Assembly (NCBI RefSeq): GCF_000163895.2
Contig: NC_016630.1
Coordinates: forward strand, 1,798,001 to 1,862,000
Reading direction: 5' to 3'
Source of the DNA: Filifactor alocis ATCC 35896
GTDB taxonomy: Bacteria > Bacillota > Clostridia > Peptostreptococcales > Filifactoraceae
DNA length: 64,000 nucleotides
Made by a program: the position numbers and the translations under genes. This document shows positions 17,641 to 26,974 of the stretch, piece by piece. Below the pieces are notes generated by a model, which was not told the DNA's origin, made no database searches, and saw only the letters and a program-made list of their open reading frames with translations. Each line of letters opens with the position of its first letter. The stretch's first letter is position 1.

Positions 17641-17669
17641 ATAATAACGAATTTTCGATTACATTTCAA
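17641..17669 (-). promoter_or_regulatory. sigma-A promoter of groESL
   Basis: On the minus strand TTGAAA and TATTAT are separated by 17 bases, with CIRCE starting nine bases downstream of the -10 box, the standard layout for HrcA-repressed groESL. Confidence 0.75.
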
Positions 17670-17850
17670 GTGTTTTTTTATTTTTCTACAATGTTTTTAC
17701 AGAAAAATTCAACTCCTGTCGCAAAGTCGGAGTTTTTCTCCATTTCAAAGATTGCTTTCAGTTTTACAAACTACTGTTTTTTGTCATATTTTCACTTTTA
17801 CTCGTTTTAGTTTCCATATTTCATTATGTTAAACTGACTCAAGTAATCAT

Positions 17851-17890
17851 AAAAAAAGAACACTCTTTATCGTGTGACAAAGAATGTTCT
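17851..17890 (-). terminator. terminator of the V-ATPase operon
   Basis: Minus strand: AGAACATTCTTT and AAAGAGTGTTCT form a 12-pair stem (one G-U) followed by seven T, 25 bases past the last gene. Confidence 0.9.
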
Positions 17891-17914
17891 CTTAATTCAA
17901 CATGCACAGAAGTT

Positions 17915-18553
17915 CTATTTTGCTTCCTGTTCATCTCGAATTTTTTTGCTTTTAATTTTTTTCAATCGGAAGAAATCTTCTCTTTCTTTCTCTTCGATTA
18001 CTTCCTGAATATATTTTACCGCTTCTTCATAACGTGGAATCTGAATTTTTTCCAATGCGTTCGCACGCTTGGCTGTCTTTTTGATTTCCATTGCTATTTT
18101 GAAAACAGCATTCTCTACTTCTGCCAACTCATAGATGAGATAACGAAGATTTTTGAATTTCATTACGGTTTGATCTACTGCTTGATTCGTTTGAAAGAAA
18201 CTGTAATCCGTATGAAGTAACTCGTCTCTCTCAAAAACTACTGTCGGAACTTCCAAGCCCATGACACTGCGATACAAGATATCAAAGTTCTCTCTTCCCG
18301 GAATGGACATTGCAATTTCATCCGCTGTGTTTATCCCGATGGACAGATTGACCATTTGCAATGAGGCATATGCCTCTTCGAACTCTTCTTTGATTTGTTT
18401 TTGAAGCGTTTCCGCTTTTCCGACAAGTCCCATTGCCTCTCGAATCAACACAGTTCTTTTTTTATCCAACAGAGAAAATCCGCTTCTGGAGAAAATCAGA
18501 TTTTCTTTCGCTTTCATCAGATTCGCTTTGGTAGGTGCTAATTCGTTTGCCAT
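17915..18553 (-). CDS. ntpD: V-type ATP synthase subunit D
   Basis: 212 residues. The start is the ATG giving MANELAPTKANLMKAKENL, the conserved family N-terminus, preceded by AGGTGG; an earlier in-frame start would read MWRVGGT and is rejected. Subunit D is the long antiparallel coiled-coil central shaft that turns inside the A3B3 head; both terminal helices are visible (about residues 1-60 and 115-205), the latter strongly basic. It is the last gene of the operon, nine bases after ntpB. Confidence 0.95.
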   Translation of the reverse strand: MANELAPTKANLMKAKENLIFSRSGFSLLDKKRTVLIREAMGLVGKAETLQKQIKEEFEEAYASLQMVNLSIGINTADEIAMSIPGRENFDILYRSVMGLEVPTVVFERDELLHTDYSFFQTNQAVDQTVMKFKNLRYLIYELAEVENAVFKIAMEIKKTAKRANALEKIQIPRYEEAVKYIQEVIEEKEREDFFRLKKIKSKKIRDEQEAK

Positions 18554-18561
18554 TGTACCAC

Positions 18562-19938
18562 CTACTCTCCACAATAATACTTATCTATCATTTTCGGAGA
18601 AAGTCTTTCCAATTCTTCTTTTGGAAGGATGGATAGGATTTCCCATGCAATATCTAATGTTTCTTCGATCGTTCTCTTTTCATCCTGATCTTGCGTCAAG
18701 AATCGCTCTTCAAACGCTTTTCCGAACGCCATGAATTTTTGGTCCAATTCGGAAAGGTCATCTTCTCCGATGATTTGTGCCAAAGAACGCACTTCTTGTA
18801 CTCTTGAATAAGAAGAGAACAATTGGGAAGATACTTCATCATGGTCTTCTCTTGTAAATCCGTCCCCGATACCGTCTTTCATCAAACGAGACAAAGATGG
18901 CAATACATTGATTGGAGGGTATACGTTTTGTTTTGCCAAATCTCTTGACAATACAATCTGACCTTCTGTAATATATCCTGTCAAGTCGGGAATCGGGTGA
19001 GTGATGTCATCATTCGGCATGGTCAAGATTGGTAGTAGGGTTACCGAACCTTTTTTGTCCAATACCATTCCCGCTCTTTCATAAAGTGTTGCCAAGTCAC
19101 TGTATAGATATCCCGGATATCCTTTACGACTCGGTACTTCTTCTCTTGCTGAGGAAAGTTCACGAAGCGCTTCGGCATACGCTGTAATATCTGTCAAAAT
19201 AACAAGTACGTGCATTCCTTCTTCATAAGCAAGGTATTCGGCTGCGGTCAACGCACATCTCGGTGTAGAAATCCGTTCTACCGCCGGATCGTCTGCAAGG
19301 TTGACATACATAACAACACGCTCTATTACTCCTGAGCCTTCAAAGGATTGTCTGAAGAAATCCGCATCATCGTGCTTGATTCCCATTGCACCGAACACGA
19401 TTGCGAAGTTGGACTCTTCTCCTTTTACAGATGCTTGTCTTACGATTTGAGCAGCCAACTCGTTGTGTGGCAATCCGTTTCCTGAGAAAATCGGCAATTT
19501 TTGTCCACGAATCAATGTCATCAAGCTGTCAATCGCAGAAATTCCCGTTTCCAAATAGTCTCTCGGATAGGAACGGGCAACCGGGTTCATCGGTCTTCCG
19601 TTTACGTTATATCTTTTTGAGGAATAAATCGGACCGATTCCGTCCACACTTTGTCCCAATCCGTTGAACTGTCTTCCCAAAATATCTATTGAAAGTGGAA
19701 TTTCCAACGGTTTTCCTGTAAAGTTAACCGCTACGTTGTTGGTAGAAACTCCCTGTGTCCCTTGGAATACTTGAGCAACTACCTTGTCGCCTTGGACGGC
19801 AACAATTTTTCCGTTTCTTTTCTTCCCGTCTTCTAAAGTGATGTTTAGTATTTCGCCATAGGCTGCATTTTTTACGCCCTCTAATACGATTAGGTCTCCC
19901 TTTACCCGATTGAGGTGCAAATATTCTCTGTCGCTCAT
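18562..19938 (-). CDS. ntpB: V-type ATP synthase subunit B
   Basis: 458 residues, the non-catalytic head subunit. Where the catalytic subunit has a P-loop this one has IFSGNGLPHNELAAQI near residues 150-165, as expected. Other family segments are YPRDYLETGISAIDSLMTL near residues 124-142 and YPGYLYSDLATLYERAG near residues 274-290. It alternates with subunit A in the A3B3 ring. Its start and the ntpA stop share one base (19938), so they are translationally coupled. Confidence 0.98.
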   Translation of the reverse strand: MSDREYLHLNRVKGDLIVLEGVKNAAYGEILNITLEDGKKRNGKIVAVQGDKVVAQVFQGTQGVSTNNVAVNFTGKPLEIPLSIDILGRQFNGLGQSVDGIGPIYSSKRYNVNGRPMNPVARSYPRDYLETGISAIDSLMTLIRGQKLPIFSGNGLPHNELAAQIVRQASVKGEESNFAIVFGAMGIKHDDADFFRQSFEGSGVIERVVMYVNLADDPAVERISTPRCALTAAEYLAYEEGMHVLVILTDITAYAEALRELSSAREEVPSRKGYPGYLYSDLATLYERAGMVLDKKGSVTLLPILTMPNDDITHPIPDLTGYITEGQIVLSRDLAKQNVYPPINVLPSLSRLMKDGIGDGFTREDHDEVSSQLFSSYSRVQEVRSLAQIIGEDDLSELDQKFMAFGKAFEERFLTQDQDEKRTIEETLDIAWEILSILPKEELERLSPKMIDKYYCGE

Positions 19939-21722
19939 TACTTCACATCCTTCCGTTTTTCATATCTTTTAATCAATCCGTCATAGAAGGTATCGATGGT
20001 ATATACCAACTCTCCGATTTTGCTCAAATCACTGTTTGGAATGGTATATTTCATCTTAATCACTTCTTCAAATAACTCTGCGTTTCGAATTTCTCTTTGA
20101 GGAATTCCTTCTGCCAACGCATCTTTTGCACGTTGATTTAGATGGTCGATTGTCTTCAACATCAAGTATTGTTTTTGTAGCGGTACAAAGGTATCGTCCG
20201 CATGCATCGCATTTTGTTGCAAGAATCCGCGCTTGATGACTTTCGCAATCTCAAGTGTGATTCTTTGATCGTCAGGGAGTACATCTTCCCCAACCAATTG
20301 TACGATTGCATTCAATTTTTCTTCTTCATGCAATACCAACATCATACGATCTCTGATTTCTGCCAAGTCTTCCGCTACTTCTTGCGCATAAAAATCCTGC
20401 AATACTTTTCCATATCCACTATAACTTGTCAAATATCCGATGGCAGGATAGTGTCGTGCATACGCCAACTTACGGTCTAATGCCAAAAATGCATTCACAA
20501 AACGTTTGGTATTTTCTGTAACAGGTTCAGAGAAGTCCCCTCCCGGAGGAGATACTGCACCGATAATGGTAACAGAACCTTCTTCTCCGTCCAATGTGGT
20601 AACATAGCCTGCTCTTTCATAAAACTGTGCCAAACGAGACGGTAGATATGCAGGATATCCTTCTTCTGCCGGCATTTCTTCCAAACGTCCTGAAATTTCA
20701 CGAAGAGCCTCTGCCCAACGAGAAGTGGAGTCCGCCATAATCGCTACGTGATACCCCATATCACGATAGTATTCCGCCATTGTGATTCCTGTATAGATAC
20801 TTGCCTCACGAGCTGCAACCGGCATATTGGATGTATTTGCAATCAAGATAGTACGATCCATCAGCGGTTTTCCACTTTTCGGGTCAATCAGTTTCGGAAA
20901 GTCTTCCAAAACCTCTGTCATTTCATTTCCACGTTCTCCGCAACCGATGTATACGATAATATCTGCATCTGACCATTTTGCCAACTGGTGTTGTGTCATT
21001 GTTTTTCCGGTACCGAATCCTCCCGGTAACGCAGCTGTTCCGCCTTTTGCAATCGGAAAGAAAATATCCAGTACCCGTTGTCCTGTAATCAACAACTCTT
21101 GAATCGGACGTCTTTCACGAACAGGTCGCGGAGTACGAACAGGCCATTTTTGATACAGTTTCAATTCTTTCTCGCCACGGTTGGTTGCAACGATTGCAAC
21201 AACCTCTTCAATATTGTATTGTCCTGAAGGTTTTACATCATGAACTTCTCCTCTTACTCCTTGAGGTATCATCAATCGATGTTGAATCAAATCCGTTTCC
21301 TGAACTGTTGCATATACTTGTCCTTCTTGAACAAAGTCTCCTTCAGAGATAAGCATTTCCACATCCCATACTTTTTCCATATCAAGAGAAATCAAACCGA
21401 TTCCCTCTGCGATAAATTCTCCTGAAATTTCTTGGATTCTTTCCAATGGACGCTCGATTCCGTCAAAGATATTTCCAATCATTCCCGGTCCTAATGTCAG
21501 AGAAAGAGGACGGTCTGTGGGGATAACGGTTTCTCCTGCTTTCAATCCTTCTGTTTCTTCATAAACCTGAATGGTTCCAACATCGCCTTCCAAAGAAATA
21601 ACTTCTCCAAGAAGCTTTTTGCTTCCTACCATGACCATTTCACGAACTTCAAAGTCTTTCATTCCGGACGCTTGAACAACCGGTCCGTTGACGGATGTTG
21701 TTATTGCTTTTGATTTATCCAT
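19938..21722 (-). CDS. ntpA: V-type ATP synthase catalytic subunit A
   Basis: 594 residues, the usual length. The Walker A loop GGFGTGKT is at residues 234-241; the catalytic Glu lies in CGERGNEMTEVL near residues 262-273; the A-specific non-homologous insertion occupies about residues 115-185. Binds and turns over ATP to drive or use ion flow through the membrane ring. Overlaps the ntpE stop by eight bases. Confidence 0.98.
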   Translation of the reverse strand: MDKSKAITTSVNGPVVQASGMKDFEVREMVMVGSKKLLGEVISLEGDVGTIQVYEETEGLKAGETVIPTDRPLSLTLGPGMIGNIFDGIERPLERIQEISGEFIAEGIGLISLDMEKVWDVEMLISEGDFVQEGQVYATVQETDLIQHRLMIPQGVRGEVHDVKPSGQYNIEEVVAIVATNRGEKELKLYQKWPVRTPRPVRERRPIQELLITGQRVLDIFFPIAKGGTAALPGGFGTGKTMTQHQLAKWSDADIIVYIGCGERGNEMTEVLEDFPKLIDPKSGKPLMDRTILIANTSNMPVAAREASIYTGITMAEYYRDMGYHVAIMADSTSRWAEALREISGRLEEMPAEEGYPAYLPSRLAQFYERAGYVTTLDGEEGSVTIIGAVSPPGGDFSEPVTENTKRFVNAFLALDRKLAYARHYPAIGYLTSYSGYGKVLQDFYAQEVAEDLAEIRDRMMLVLHEEEKLNAIVQLVGEDVLPDDQRITLEIAKVIKRGFLQQNAMHADDTFVPLQKQYLMLKTIDHLNQRAKDALAEGIPQREIRNAELFEEVIKMKYTIPNSDLSKIGELVYTIDTFYDGLIKRYEKRKDVK

Positions 21723-22356
21723 TCAATTCAGTCCCTTCTCTTACATAGTTGCTCAAATATTGTCCGATTGGTTCTCTCATATTGTCCATTGTTCTGATGA
21801 TGGTTTTGTTGATACGAATATCATCTTCCAACACTTCTAAGATGAATCCTCCTATTTCACGAATTTCGCCTTCTTTGAATTGAACGTGCTTGTATCCTCT
21901 TTCTGTCAGCAATTCTTGAAATTGGCGTTTTACTTCATCAAAGTTGGACGGACAAATATAGATTGTCACCTGTCTGTCTAAAGCGATTTCATTTTTTGCC
22001 AGTGTCTGTCCCAATACTCTCGCAATAAAAGGCGGATAATCCGGTGTCAAAACAAAGTCTCTTGATTTTTCTTCTACTTTTTGAATTAAATCTTGGATAA
22101 ATAATTCATTTTTTCTCAGATAATTTCTTTTTTCTTCTTGTTTGATGGTAGAGATTCTCTCTAATTTTTGTCTGTCTACACGACGAAGAGCGGAGCGTTT
22201 TTCACGATCCAAAGCAGATTCTATTCTTGATTTTTCTTCTTCCAAGAATGCTTGTACTTCCGCTTGTTTTTCAGCCAATTCTTCGCTGATTTCCTGCTCC
22301 ACTTTTTCATCTATCATATCACTAAATTGCTTTAATTTTTCTTCCAAGGTTATCAT
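21715..22356 (-). CDS. ntpE: V-type ATP synthase subunit E (peripheral stalk)
   Basis: 213 residues. The first about 105 residues are a highly charged helix (EEKLKQFSDMIDEKVEQEIS onward), the stalk part that pairs with the H/G subunit; the C-terminal half is the globular domain that contacts subunit B. The family is poorly conserved in sequence, so the call rests on composition, length and position before ntpA. GGGAGGAGG precedes the ATG. Confidence 0.88.
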   Translation of the reverse strand: MITLEEKLKQFSDMIDEKVEQEISEELAEKQAEVQAFLEEEKSRIESALDREKRSALRRVDRQKLERISTIKQEEKRNYLRKNELFIQDLIQKVEEKSRDFVLTPDYPPFIARVLGQTLAKNEIALDRQVTIYICPSNFDEVKRQFQELLTERGYKHVQFKEGEIREIGGFILEVLEDDIRINKTIIRTMDNMREPIGQYLSNYVREGTELNG

Positions 22357-22374
22357 GTTATTTAACCTCCTCCC

Positions 22375-22683
22375 TTACAGCTTAATTCCTACAGATTCGT
22401 TAATATACTGTGTAATATAGTTATCATCTCTTATTTGACCATGTCGATCAGGAATTTCGACGATAAGCGGTGTTCGACGGTTCATTCTGATATCAAGCAA
22501 TTCTGCTTTCGCCATGTCAAACACTCTCTCCGTCACAATCAAAATTCCAACTTCTTCCTTCGATAAAGCAAACTCAATCGCTTCTATCACTTCTTCTCTG
22601 TTACTCGCCAAAACGGATTTTACTCCGCCCAAACGCATTCCAACGAGGGTATCGTTGTTATCGGATATGAGCATTGTTCTCAT
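22375..22683 (-). CDS. ntpF: V-type ATP synthase subunit F
   Basis: 102 residues with the small Rossmann-like fold of subunit F: MLISDNNDTLVGMRLGGVKS at the start, EVGILIVTERVFDMAK near residues 47-62, and TPLIVEIPDRHG near residues 73-84 before a C-terminal helix that enters the shaft. It binds subunit D in the central rotor. Called NtpG in Enterococcus nomenclature. Confidence 0.92.
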   Translation of the reverse strand: MRTMLISDNNDTLVGMRLGGVKSVLASNREEVIEAIEFALSKEEVGILIVTERVFDMAKAELLDIRMNRRTPLIVEIPDRHGQIRDDNYITQYINESVGIKL

Positions 22684-22694
22684 ATAATCACTTC

Positions 22695-23114
22695 CTAAAG
22701 TCTTCCCAAAATCATGATAGAAACGATTAGACCGTAAATAGCAATCCCTTCCGCAAGACCAACGAAGATCAATGTTTTACCAAGAATTTTTTCATCTTCG
22801 GAAACCGCTCCAAGAGCTGCAGCACCTGCGGCACCTACCGCATATCCTGCTCCGATTGTTGCCATACCTGTTGCCAAAGCTGCACCGATATATCCTAATC
22901 CCGCACTTGGATTTGCTGCTGTCTCTCCTGCAGCAAAGATGATTTTCGGCATCATCATGGCAATAGAAGAACCTACCAACGGTGTGAACAATGCCACATT
23001 TGCCATAATTACCGTTTTCAAACTGTCTTGTTTTCCACCTTTAATATACAAACGAATTCCCACACCGATTGTGGATAATACAAAAAATATCATTAATGCT
23101 AACACATAGTTCAT
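22695..23114 (-). CDS. ntpK: V-type ATP synthase membrane ring subunit K (c)
   Basis: 139 residues with four membrane helices. The second pair is the classical hairpin: a Gly/Ala-rich helix (AALATGMATIGAGYAVGAAG near residues 78-97) and a helix with the ion-binding Glu in LAEGIAIYGLI near residues 118-128. The first hairpin (about residues 5-25 and 38-60) has no acidic ion site. I cannot decide between H+ and Na+ from this. Its start overlaps the ntpI stop (TAATG). Confidence 0.92.
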   Translation of the reverse strand: MNYVLALMIFFVLSTIGVGIRLYIKGGKQDSLKTVIMANVALFTPLVGSSIAMMMPKIIFAAGETAANPSAGLGYIGAALATGMATIGAGYAVGAAGAAALGAVSEDEKILGKTLIFVGLAEGIAIYGLIVSIMILGRL

Positions 23115-25090
23115 TAGATTTCCCCCTCTTTTTCTATAAATGTTACCGGAACAAATGCACGTCCGTCTCCTTTAAAATATTTTCCAAATAACTCATAATA
23201 CTCTAAACGAAGTCCTTGAATCAATACAATCAAGCCTTCCAATCCGATGATAATAATGTTTCCGAGTACCATAATAAAGATACCGATTGCTTTATTGTTT
23301 ACCATGTTCGCCATTGTGGTAAACGCTAAGAACAAACCGACATGGTTCAATGCAAATGCTCCTACCCGAATGAACGAAATTGTGTTTGATAAGAAACTCA
23401 AAATCGTTTCTATCAAGTTAAATCCGCCTTCAATATAGTAAGAGGACTTTCCTTCTTCATAGTGCGGTTTTTCTTTGTTCATCATTGCATACAACGGCAC
23501 TCGAAGCAAAATCATTCCCAACGAAATAACGGAAATGACCACCAATACGATAGAAGGAATCACATTGGAACCTAATACTGTCTGTAACAATCCTACCAAC
23601 AATGCAATGTAGAACGCCAAGCCTGCGAATCCATGATTTCCGAAAATCATTTCATCCTTCTTACCTTCTACACCAAGGTTATACATAGACATTCCAAAAC
23701 TGATTAACAATAGAATAACCCCGAATCCAATCGCTGTGTACAGCACTTGGTTGATGTTTTCCATTGGTCTTACAAGCAATGCCGGAATGACTTCTTCCAA
23801 TCCGAAGATACTTCCGTACAGAAAACCGAATATCGTCGAGCTGACCCCGATTCGTTTCAAAATCTCTCCATATGGAGACGGTTTTTTCTTTGGAGACAAC
23901 AAGAACCCAATCACTATGAACACAAGCCCCTGTCCGACATCTCCGAACATCGCTCCAAATAAGATCAAGTAAGTAATTCCTAAGAAGAAAGTAGGATCCA
24001 ACTCATTGTAGTTTGGAATTCCATACATGTTTACCAATAATTCAAACGGTTTGATCAAACTGTTATTTCTCAGTCTGGTCGGCGGAATAATTTCTCTTTC
24101 CACCTCTTTTGATTCAAGGGGATGAACAATGATGTTTTCGTGTTTACGAAGCAAGTCCTGTTCTACCTCTTTCCAATCCAATTCCGAAATCCATCCGGTA
24201 AAATAGAAAAAGTTTTTGGTTACTGCAACATTGTTCTGTAATTCATGAATTTCTTTTTCCAACTGAAGCTCTGAATTCAACAAAACAATTTCTTCCAAAT
24301 ACTGTGTTTGAATTCCTTTCACAACAGCTAACCTGTCTTCTTTCTTTTCCTTTAAAACATCTACCTGCTTCTTGATGTCTTTGGCTACCTCGCTTACCAC
24401 ACCGGTAAGTTCTTCCGGAATGGCAATTTCTCTAAAGTTCAAGGATTTCAGTATTTTACTTGTTTCTTCTTCATTTTGTTTCGGGGTAAAAATCAAATAA
24501 GATTCCGTTCCTGCCGAACTCCCGATATGAAGTACTACTGCCGGAATATTTTCATAGTTATCGCGCAACTTGATGCGACGCTCTTTCGTCAATGTTCCGA
24601 TATGATAATTGAAATGTTCCATATTTTGAATTTCAGAAATATCAAAATCCATATCCTTCAAAAATTCAATACTCTCAAGAAATTCTTCCTTATCACGAAT
24701 TTCTTTATCTTCAAAAAGACGATCCTTGCTCAACGGCTTCAAGGATTGATAAATCTCTCTGATACGATTTGCTACCTTATCAAATTCGTAGTGTTCATCC
24801 ACTTCTTTTTTTACCGGAATTTTCACATCCAACAACCGTTCAATTTGTACGATGTCTTCATCCAATGATTTGAAATCAATCTTTTCCGGACGATATCTCG
24901 TAAATCTGCCCAAATCACGAATAGGATCTTCGTACTTTGACAACACCGACATCGTTAAGGAATCAGCAATCTTATCCTTGGTATAGTTTTTAATATGCAA
25001 TTTTTCGCTTAAAATCAAATCTTTTAAGATATCATGCATATCTTCGATTGGAGCAACGATATTCATAAGCTTCATCTTTTCTACTGCCAT
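23114..25090 (-). CDS. ntpI: V-type ATP synthase subunit I (a)
   Basis: 658 residues. The N-terminal about 340 residues are cytosolic with coiled coil (EKKEDRLAVVKGIQTQYLEE near residues 248-267); the C-terminal half has about seven to eight membrane helices. Family segments are LDPTFFLGITYLILFGAMFG near residues 363-382 and NTISFIRVGAFALNHVGLFL near residues 569-588, the latter with the essential Arg of the ion half-channels. Forms the stator face next to the K ring. Confidence 0.96.
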   Translation of the reverse strand: MAVEKMKLMNIVAPIEDMHDILKDLILSEKLHIKNYTKDKIADSLTMSVLSKYEDPIRDLGRFTRYRPEKIDFKSLDEDIVQIERLLDVKIPVKKEVDEHYEFDKVANRIREIYQSLKPLSKDRLFEDKEIRDKEEFLESIEFLKDMDFDISEIQNMEHFNYHIGTLTKERRIKLRDNYENIPAVVLHIGSSAGTESYLIFTPKQNEEETSKILKSLNFREIAIPEELTGVVSEVAKDIKKQVDVLKEKKEDRLAVVKGIQTQYLEEIVLLNSELQLEKEIHELQNNVAVTKNFFYFTGWISELDWKEVEQDLLRKHENIIVHPLESKEVEREIIPPTRLRNNSLIKPFELLVNMYGIPNYNELDPTFFLGITYLILFGAMFGDVGQGLVFIVIGFLLSPKKKPSPYGEILKRIGVSSTIFGFLYGSIFGLEEVIPALLVRPMENINQVLYTAIGFGVILLLISFGMSMYNLGVEGKKDEMIFGNHGFAGLAFYIALLVGLLQTVLGSNVIPSIVLVVISVISLGMILLRVPLYAMMNKEKPHYEEGKSSYYIEGGFNLIETILSFLSNTISFIRVGAFALNHVGLFLAFTTMANMVNNKAIGIFIMVLGNIIIIGLEGLIVLIQGLRLEYYELFGKYFKGDGRAFVPVTFIEKEGEI

Positions 25091-25097
25091 TTTTCAA

Positions 25098-26156
25098 TCA
25101 CCTTCCTTCCTTTCTCATTTCTGTTGTTGTAGGTATTATATACTTCCATTTATCTGCTTCTTTGTATTTCGCACTTTCTACTACAGTAACTATATTCAAG
25201 TTTTCATATTCCAACAGACGCACATACTCAATTAAAGGAGCAATGCTCATCGGATGTTTCTTTGAAATCTCTTTCATCTTTTTCGACAAATATTGCGAAA
25301 TCATACGCTGACCGTAGATATATTCATCTTTCTCCAACATCCCACGATAACTTTTATCAAAAAACTCCTTAAACTGTGTGTCAAAGTTATTAGAATAAAT
25401 CATATCTTTCATTTTATTGAAGCTTAATTTTGCTCCGCCTTTTAAGGTATAATTCAAGATTTCTTCATCTGATAACTTATAATTTTTCTTCGCCCGATAA
25501 ATCCATTGCCCGTTTGTAAAATCAATAAAAGCGCCAACACTTTCATTGACGATATCACGGTCTTCCTTATCTAACTTTTCCGCTTTTTGAATCAAATTCA
25601 AAAAGTAGACATAGTCCACATTCATTTCGATATGAAACTCTCTTTTTTTGACATCTTCTTTGGTTACATTTCTGAAGGCATCCTCCAAAATTGTCCCCTG
25701 AAAATGCAGAATGAACTCATCTACGTTATCCGATCTTAACAATCGATCATAATCCAAGTTCAAATACGACTTTGTATCATAAAGATTCTTTTTGATATCT
25801 TGGATTGGCCTTTTTTGACTAAGTCCGCGTAAAATGACTTGTACATTCTCCACCTCATGTCGAAACAAAATTGCCTTCAACAAGTCCTTATACTCTTTTT
25901 TCAAATAAAAAGAGAGACTACGCACCCTATCCACACCATAATTTCGAATTCTGATTTCCAACTCTCCACGGTGAATCTCTTTGAGATTCGCATCCTTCAG
26001 AGCCTCTCGATAAATTGTGTTGTTGTACAGGTATTGTGCAATTTCTCTTGTTGAATTCAATCGAAATAATTGTTCATAATCTTGCTGTTGCAATAGATCT
26101 CCTCGCATAGATTGGATTTTCGTATTCAGTGCCGAAAATTTACTTGCACTTCCCAT
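25098..26156 (-). CDS. ntpC: V-type ATP synthase subunit C
   Basis: 352 residues, helical and charged, matching the archaeal-type subunit C (vacuolar d) that couples the central shaft to the K ring. It starts MGSASKFSALNTKIQSMRGD and has SLSFYLKKEYKDLLKAILFR near residues 79-98, the family's LR-K/N-L-k-x-ilR pattern. In most bacterial operons this gene lies between ntpE and ntpF; here it is second, just before ntpI. Confidence 0.9.
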   Translation of the reverse strand: MGSASKFSALNTKIQSMRGDLLQQQDYEQLFRLNSTREIAQYLYNNTIYREALKDANLKEIHRGELEIRIRNYGVDRVRSLSFYLKKEYKDLLKAILFRHEVENVQVILRGLSQKRPIQDIKKNLYDTKSYLNLDYDRLLRSDNVDEFILHFQGTILEDAFRNVTKEDVKKREFHIEMNVDYVYFLNLIQKAEKLDKEDRDIVNESVGAFIDFTNGQWIYRAKKNYKLSDEEILNYTLKGGAKLSFNKMKDMIYSNNFDTQFKEFFDKSYRGMLEKDEYIYGQRMISQYLSKKMKEISKKHPMSIAPLIEYVRLLEYENLNIVTVVESAKYKEADKWKYIIPTTTEMRKEGR

Positions 26157-26158
26157 AC

Positions 26159-26488
26159 CTATCCCTCCATACTTCTTAATATCATGCGAAAAGTTTCTTC
26201 ACTAATCTTATCGGCATATTCTTGATATCGTGCATCCAGTCTCTTAGAACGCTCTTCTCCTTCTTCTCGAATAACCTTTTCTTCCTCCAAAATTTCCGCT
26301 TTCGCCTTTTCTCTATATGCTTCAATTTCTTCCTTGTTCTTTGCTTCCATTTCAGACTTTAGTTTTAAAAGCAAATCTTTTTTCTGACGCCCAAGCAAAT
26401 CAAGTTCTTCTTGTGCTTCTTCTTGTCTTTTAATTGCATTTCTGTCTATTTGAATAATGGATTTGATGATTTGTTCCACCTTTACCAC
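26159..26488 (-). CDS. V-type ATP synthase subunit H/G (peripheral stalk)
   Basis: 109 residues, almost entirely a Glu/Lys-rich coiled coil (EAQEELDLLGRQKKDLLLKL near residues 23-42). It is the thin helix that pairs with subunit E to make the peripheral stalk. First gene of the operon, two bases before ntpC, with an AAAGGGG-type site upstream. Confidence 0.85.
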   Translation of the reverse strand: MVKVEQIIKSIIQIDRNAIKRQEEAQEELDLLGRQKKDLLLKLKSEMEAKNKEEIEAYREKAKAEILEEEKVIREEGEERSKRLDARYQEYADKISEETFRMILRSMEG

Positions 26489-26580
26489 CCCTTTCTTTCA
26501 AAATTCCCGTCCGGTAAAAAGCTCAATGGTATGAATCCTTTGTGATAAGCTAATTTTACCCGACTTTAAGGCCTAATGAC

Positions 26581-26609
26581 ATAATATACCTATTTTTACA
26601 AAAAATCAA
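26581..26609 (-). promoter_or_regulatory. promoter of the V-ATPase operon
   Basis: Minus strand TTGATT and TATTAT separated by 17 bases, about 95 bases before the first gene. The rest of 26489-26974 is AT-rich spacer plus the msrAB terminator. Confidence 0.6.
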
Positions 26610-26874
26610 AAAATATATTTTTCAAAAAACTTTGATTTTTGCAAAGGAAATCGTTTGTTATAAGATTCCTATCTGTTGTAATCACTATTTTCGCTATTTT
26701 TTTTACAATAATCATACTAATTTACCTTATTTATAACTAAAATAAACTGTTTTTTTATCACTTTTCTATCTATGTGTATTATATTTTCTGTCAAAAGCAA
26801 TACTTGTACAGTATCATTTTATTTTACAAAATTCACATACTTATAAAACAAATCTTTCTGTGCTTTTTGTTCCA

Positions 26875-26911
26875 TAAAAAATAGAGCAACCTTTTTATCC
26901 GATTGCTCTAT
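26875..26911 (-). terminator. terminator of msrAB
   Basis: Minus strand: ATAGAGCAA and TTGCTCTAT form a nine-pair stem around a 13-base loop, followed by six T. Confidence 0.85.
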
Positions 26912-26974
26912 CTTCCATAGCATTTTTGATTCAAAACGATGATTCAGTTCTTATTGTATTTCTATTTTTTCTTC

